Assembly (NCBI GenBank): GCA_963717085.1
Contig: CAVQVM010000024.1
Coordinates: 1-64,000 of the forward strand
Reading direction: 5' to 3'
DNA from: DASQUK01 sp963717085
Lineage (GTDB): Bacteria > Actinomycetota > Acidimicrobiia > Acidimicrobiales > VFJN01
Length of the DNA stretch: 64,000 bases
The number at the start of each line of letters is the position of its first letter. Positions within the stretch are counted from its first letter, which is position 1. Both the position numbers and the translations under genes were made by a program. Of this stretch, positions 62,870-64,000 are shown piece by piece. Below the pieces are notes generated by a model, which was given only the letters and a program-made list of their open reading frames with translations, ran no database searches and was not told the DNA's origin.

Positions 62870-64000
62870 TCAGCCCGTGAGGTCGGCGCCCAGCACCGGC
62901 GCCACCGACGCCACGCTCTGGCCGACGTCGAGGTTCATGACCCGGACGCCGGTCGCATCGCGACCCTGCGACGAGACGTCGCGCACGGCCGTGCGGATGA
63001 TCGTGCCGGCCGAGGAGATCAAGAAGATCTCGGCGTCGAGCCCCACCATGAAGGCGGCGACGACGAAGCCCTTCTTGGCGGTGAGCCTTATGCCCCGGAC
63101 CCCCTGCCCACCGCGACCCTGGGGGTTGAACTTGTCGAGCTGCGTGCGTTTCCCATAGCCGGCATCGGTGACGATCAGCAGCGAGACGTCGTCACGAGCC
63201 ACGTCACACGACACCACCTCGTCGCCCGCCCGCAGCTTCATGCCTCGCACGCCGGCGGCCGCTCGGCCCATCGACCGCACGTCGTCCTCACCGAACCGGA
63301 TCGTCATGCCCGAGCGCGCCACCATGAAGATGTCGTCGCCGCCGTTGGTGGGAATCACCTTCACGAGCTCGTCGCCGTCGCGCAGGTTGATGGCGATCAG
63401 CCCGCTGCGCAAAGACGAGTCGTACTCGTTGAACTTGGTCTTCTTGACCTGCCCCTGCTTGGTGGCGAAGAACAGGAAGCGATGGGTCTCGTAGTCACGG
63501 GTGTCGATGACGGCCTGGATGTGCTCGCCGGGCTGCAGCGGCAGCAGGTTGACGATCGCCGTACCCCGGGCGGTGCGGTCCTTGCGCGGAATCTCGTGCG
63601 CCTTCAGCCGGTAGACCCGTCCCAGATTGGAGAAGAACAGCAGGTAAGCGTGCGCCGTGGTGGTGAGGATGTGGCTGACGTAGTCGTCGTCGCGGAGACT
63701 CGCGCCGGCGACGCCGCGGCCACCGCGGCCCTGGGCGCGGAAGGTGTCGGCCGGGACCGTCTTGACGTAGCCCCGCGACGACATCGTGACGACCAGCTCT
63801 TCGTCGTCGATGAGGTCCTCGATGTCGATGTCGCCGACGTCGAAGGTGATCTCCGAACGACGGGGCGTGGCGAACCGCTCCTTCACCGCCACGAGCTCTT
63901 CCTTGATCACTGAACGCAGCTTGACTTCGTCGCCGAGGATGGCCTCGAGCTCGGCGATCGTCACGCGCAGGTTCTCGGCCTCGGTCTCGAGATCTATGCG
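62870..64000 (-). CDS. gyrA: DNA gyrase subunit A, C-terminal part (5' end outside window)
   Basis: 377 residues visible; the frame is open through the window edge. The end of the breakage-reunion domain has ENLRVTIAELEAILGDEVKL. Six beta-pinwheel blades follow, with the GyrA-box QGRGGRGVAG at the first blade and repeated motifs such as GRTARGTAIVNLLPLQPGE-type and QGRGGQGVRGIRL. Short tail ending in GADLTG. The chromosomal origin region (gyrB, dnaA) probably lies to the right. Confidence 0.95.
   Translation of the reverse strand, partial: RIDLETEAENLRVTIAELEAILGDEVKLRSVIKEELVAVKERFATPRRSEITFDVGDIDIEDLIDDEELVVTMSSRGYVKTVPADTFRAQGRGGRGVAGASLRDDDYVSHILTTTAHAYLLFFSNLGRVYRLKAHEIPRKDRTARGTAIVNLLPLQPGEHIQAVIDTRDYETHRFLFFATKQGQVKKTKFNEYDSSLRSGLIAINLRDGDELVKVIPTNGGDDIFMVARSGMTIRFGEDDVRSMGRAAAGVRGMKLRAGDEVVSCDVARDDVSLLIVTDAGYGKRTQLDKFNPQGRGGQGVRGIRLTAKKGFVVAAFMVGLDAEIFLISSAGTIIRTAVRDVSSQGRDATGVRVMNLDVGQSVASVAPVLGADLTG

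Overview
The window reads as a high-GC actinobacterial chromosome, most likely class Acidimicrobiia or a close relative. Reasons: a dnaK-grpE-dnaJ-hspR operon, the division protein CrgA, an F420/deazaflavin-type nitroreductase, a mycothiol-dependent maleylpyruvate isomerase-like enzyme, and the actinobacterial order gyrA, DUF3566 protein, tRNA-Ile, small membrane protein at the right end. Start codons are often GTG, and genes in operons frequently overlap by 4 nt. The assignment is inferred from gene content; no 16S gene is present.

Left part (0-25.6 kb): chaperone operon on the minus strand, a TrpG/PabA glutaminase and a Ppx/GppA phosphatase, crgA, a CocE/NonD lipoprotein hydrolase, and a divergent thiolase / acyl-CoA ligase pair sharing a perfect 7-2-7 palindrome. 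Next come an ECF sigma factor (frameshifted) with its membrane partner, a lysine-rich HU protein, a DUF3048 protein and a cupredoxin lipoprotein. Two paralogous sigma/membrane-partner cassettes follow, flanking a response regulator that lacks the phosphoacceptor aspartate. The segment ends with a GNAT/SDR region rearranged around a fragment of a regulator.

Middle (25.71-40.78 kb): a genomic island of about 15 kb inserted at a tRNA-Ala(TGC) gene. A 43-bp copy of the tRNA 3' half lies at 25710-25752 and the complete tRNA at 40743-40816. The island carries a PadR-ABC transporter operon, a DHFR-like reductase, a methyltransferase pair, a phosphoesterase, an operon of sulfatase, two-domain membrane protein and TRIC channel, and a truncated TraA/MobF-type relaxase-helicase next to the tRNA. 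No integrase was recognised. Genes between 29.1 and 39.0 kb hold about sixteen single-base frameshifts, so they are either decayed or badly sequenced.

Right part (40.8-64 kb): an M15 peptidase, a frameshifted alpha/beta hydrolase, release factor 3, a cobalamin riboswitch with a btuFCD-like importer, and a nearly complete type II fatty-acid synthesis cluster (fabD, a biotinless BCCP-like protein, fabH, fabG, acpP, fabF, carboxyltransferase, fabI, fabZ-like) divergent from a double-domain MerR regulator. An intact-ended IS630 element sits exactly at the start of the carboxyltransferase gene. A histidinol-phosphatase-like gene, other housekeeping genes and the 3' end of gyrA close the window.

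Overarching features are a roughly 146-bp dispersed hairpin repeat found once upstream of ppx (with a partial tandem copy) and once upstream of fabH. In both places its end supplies the ribosome-binding region and/or start codon of the gene.
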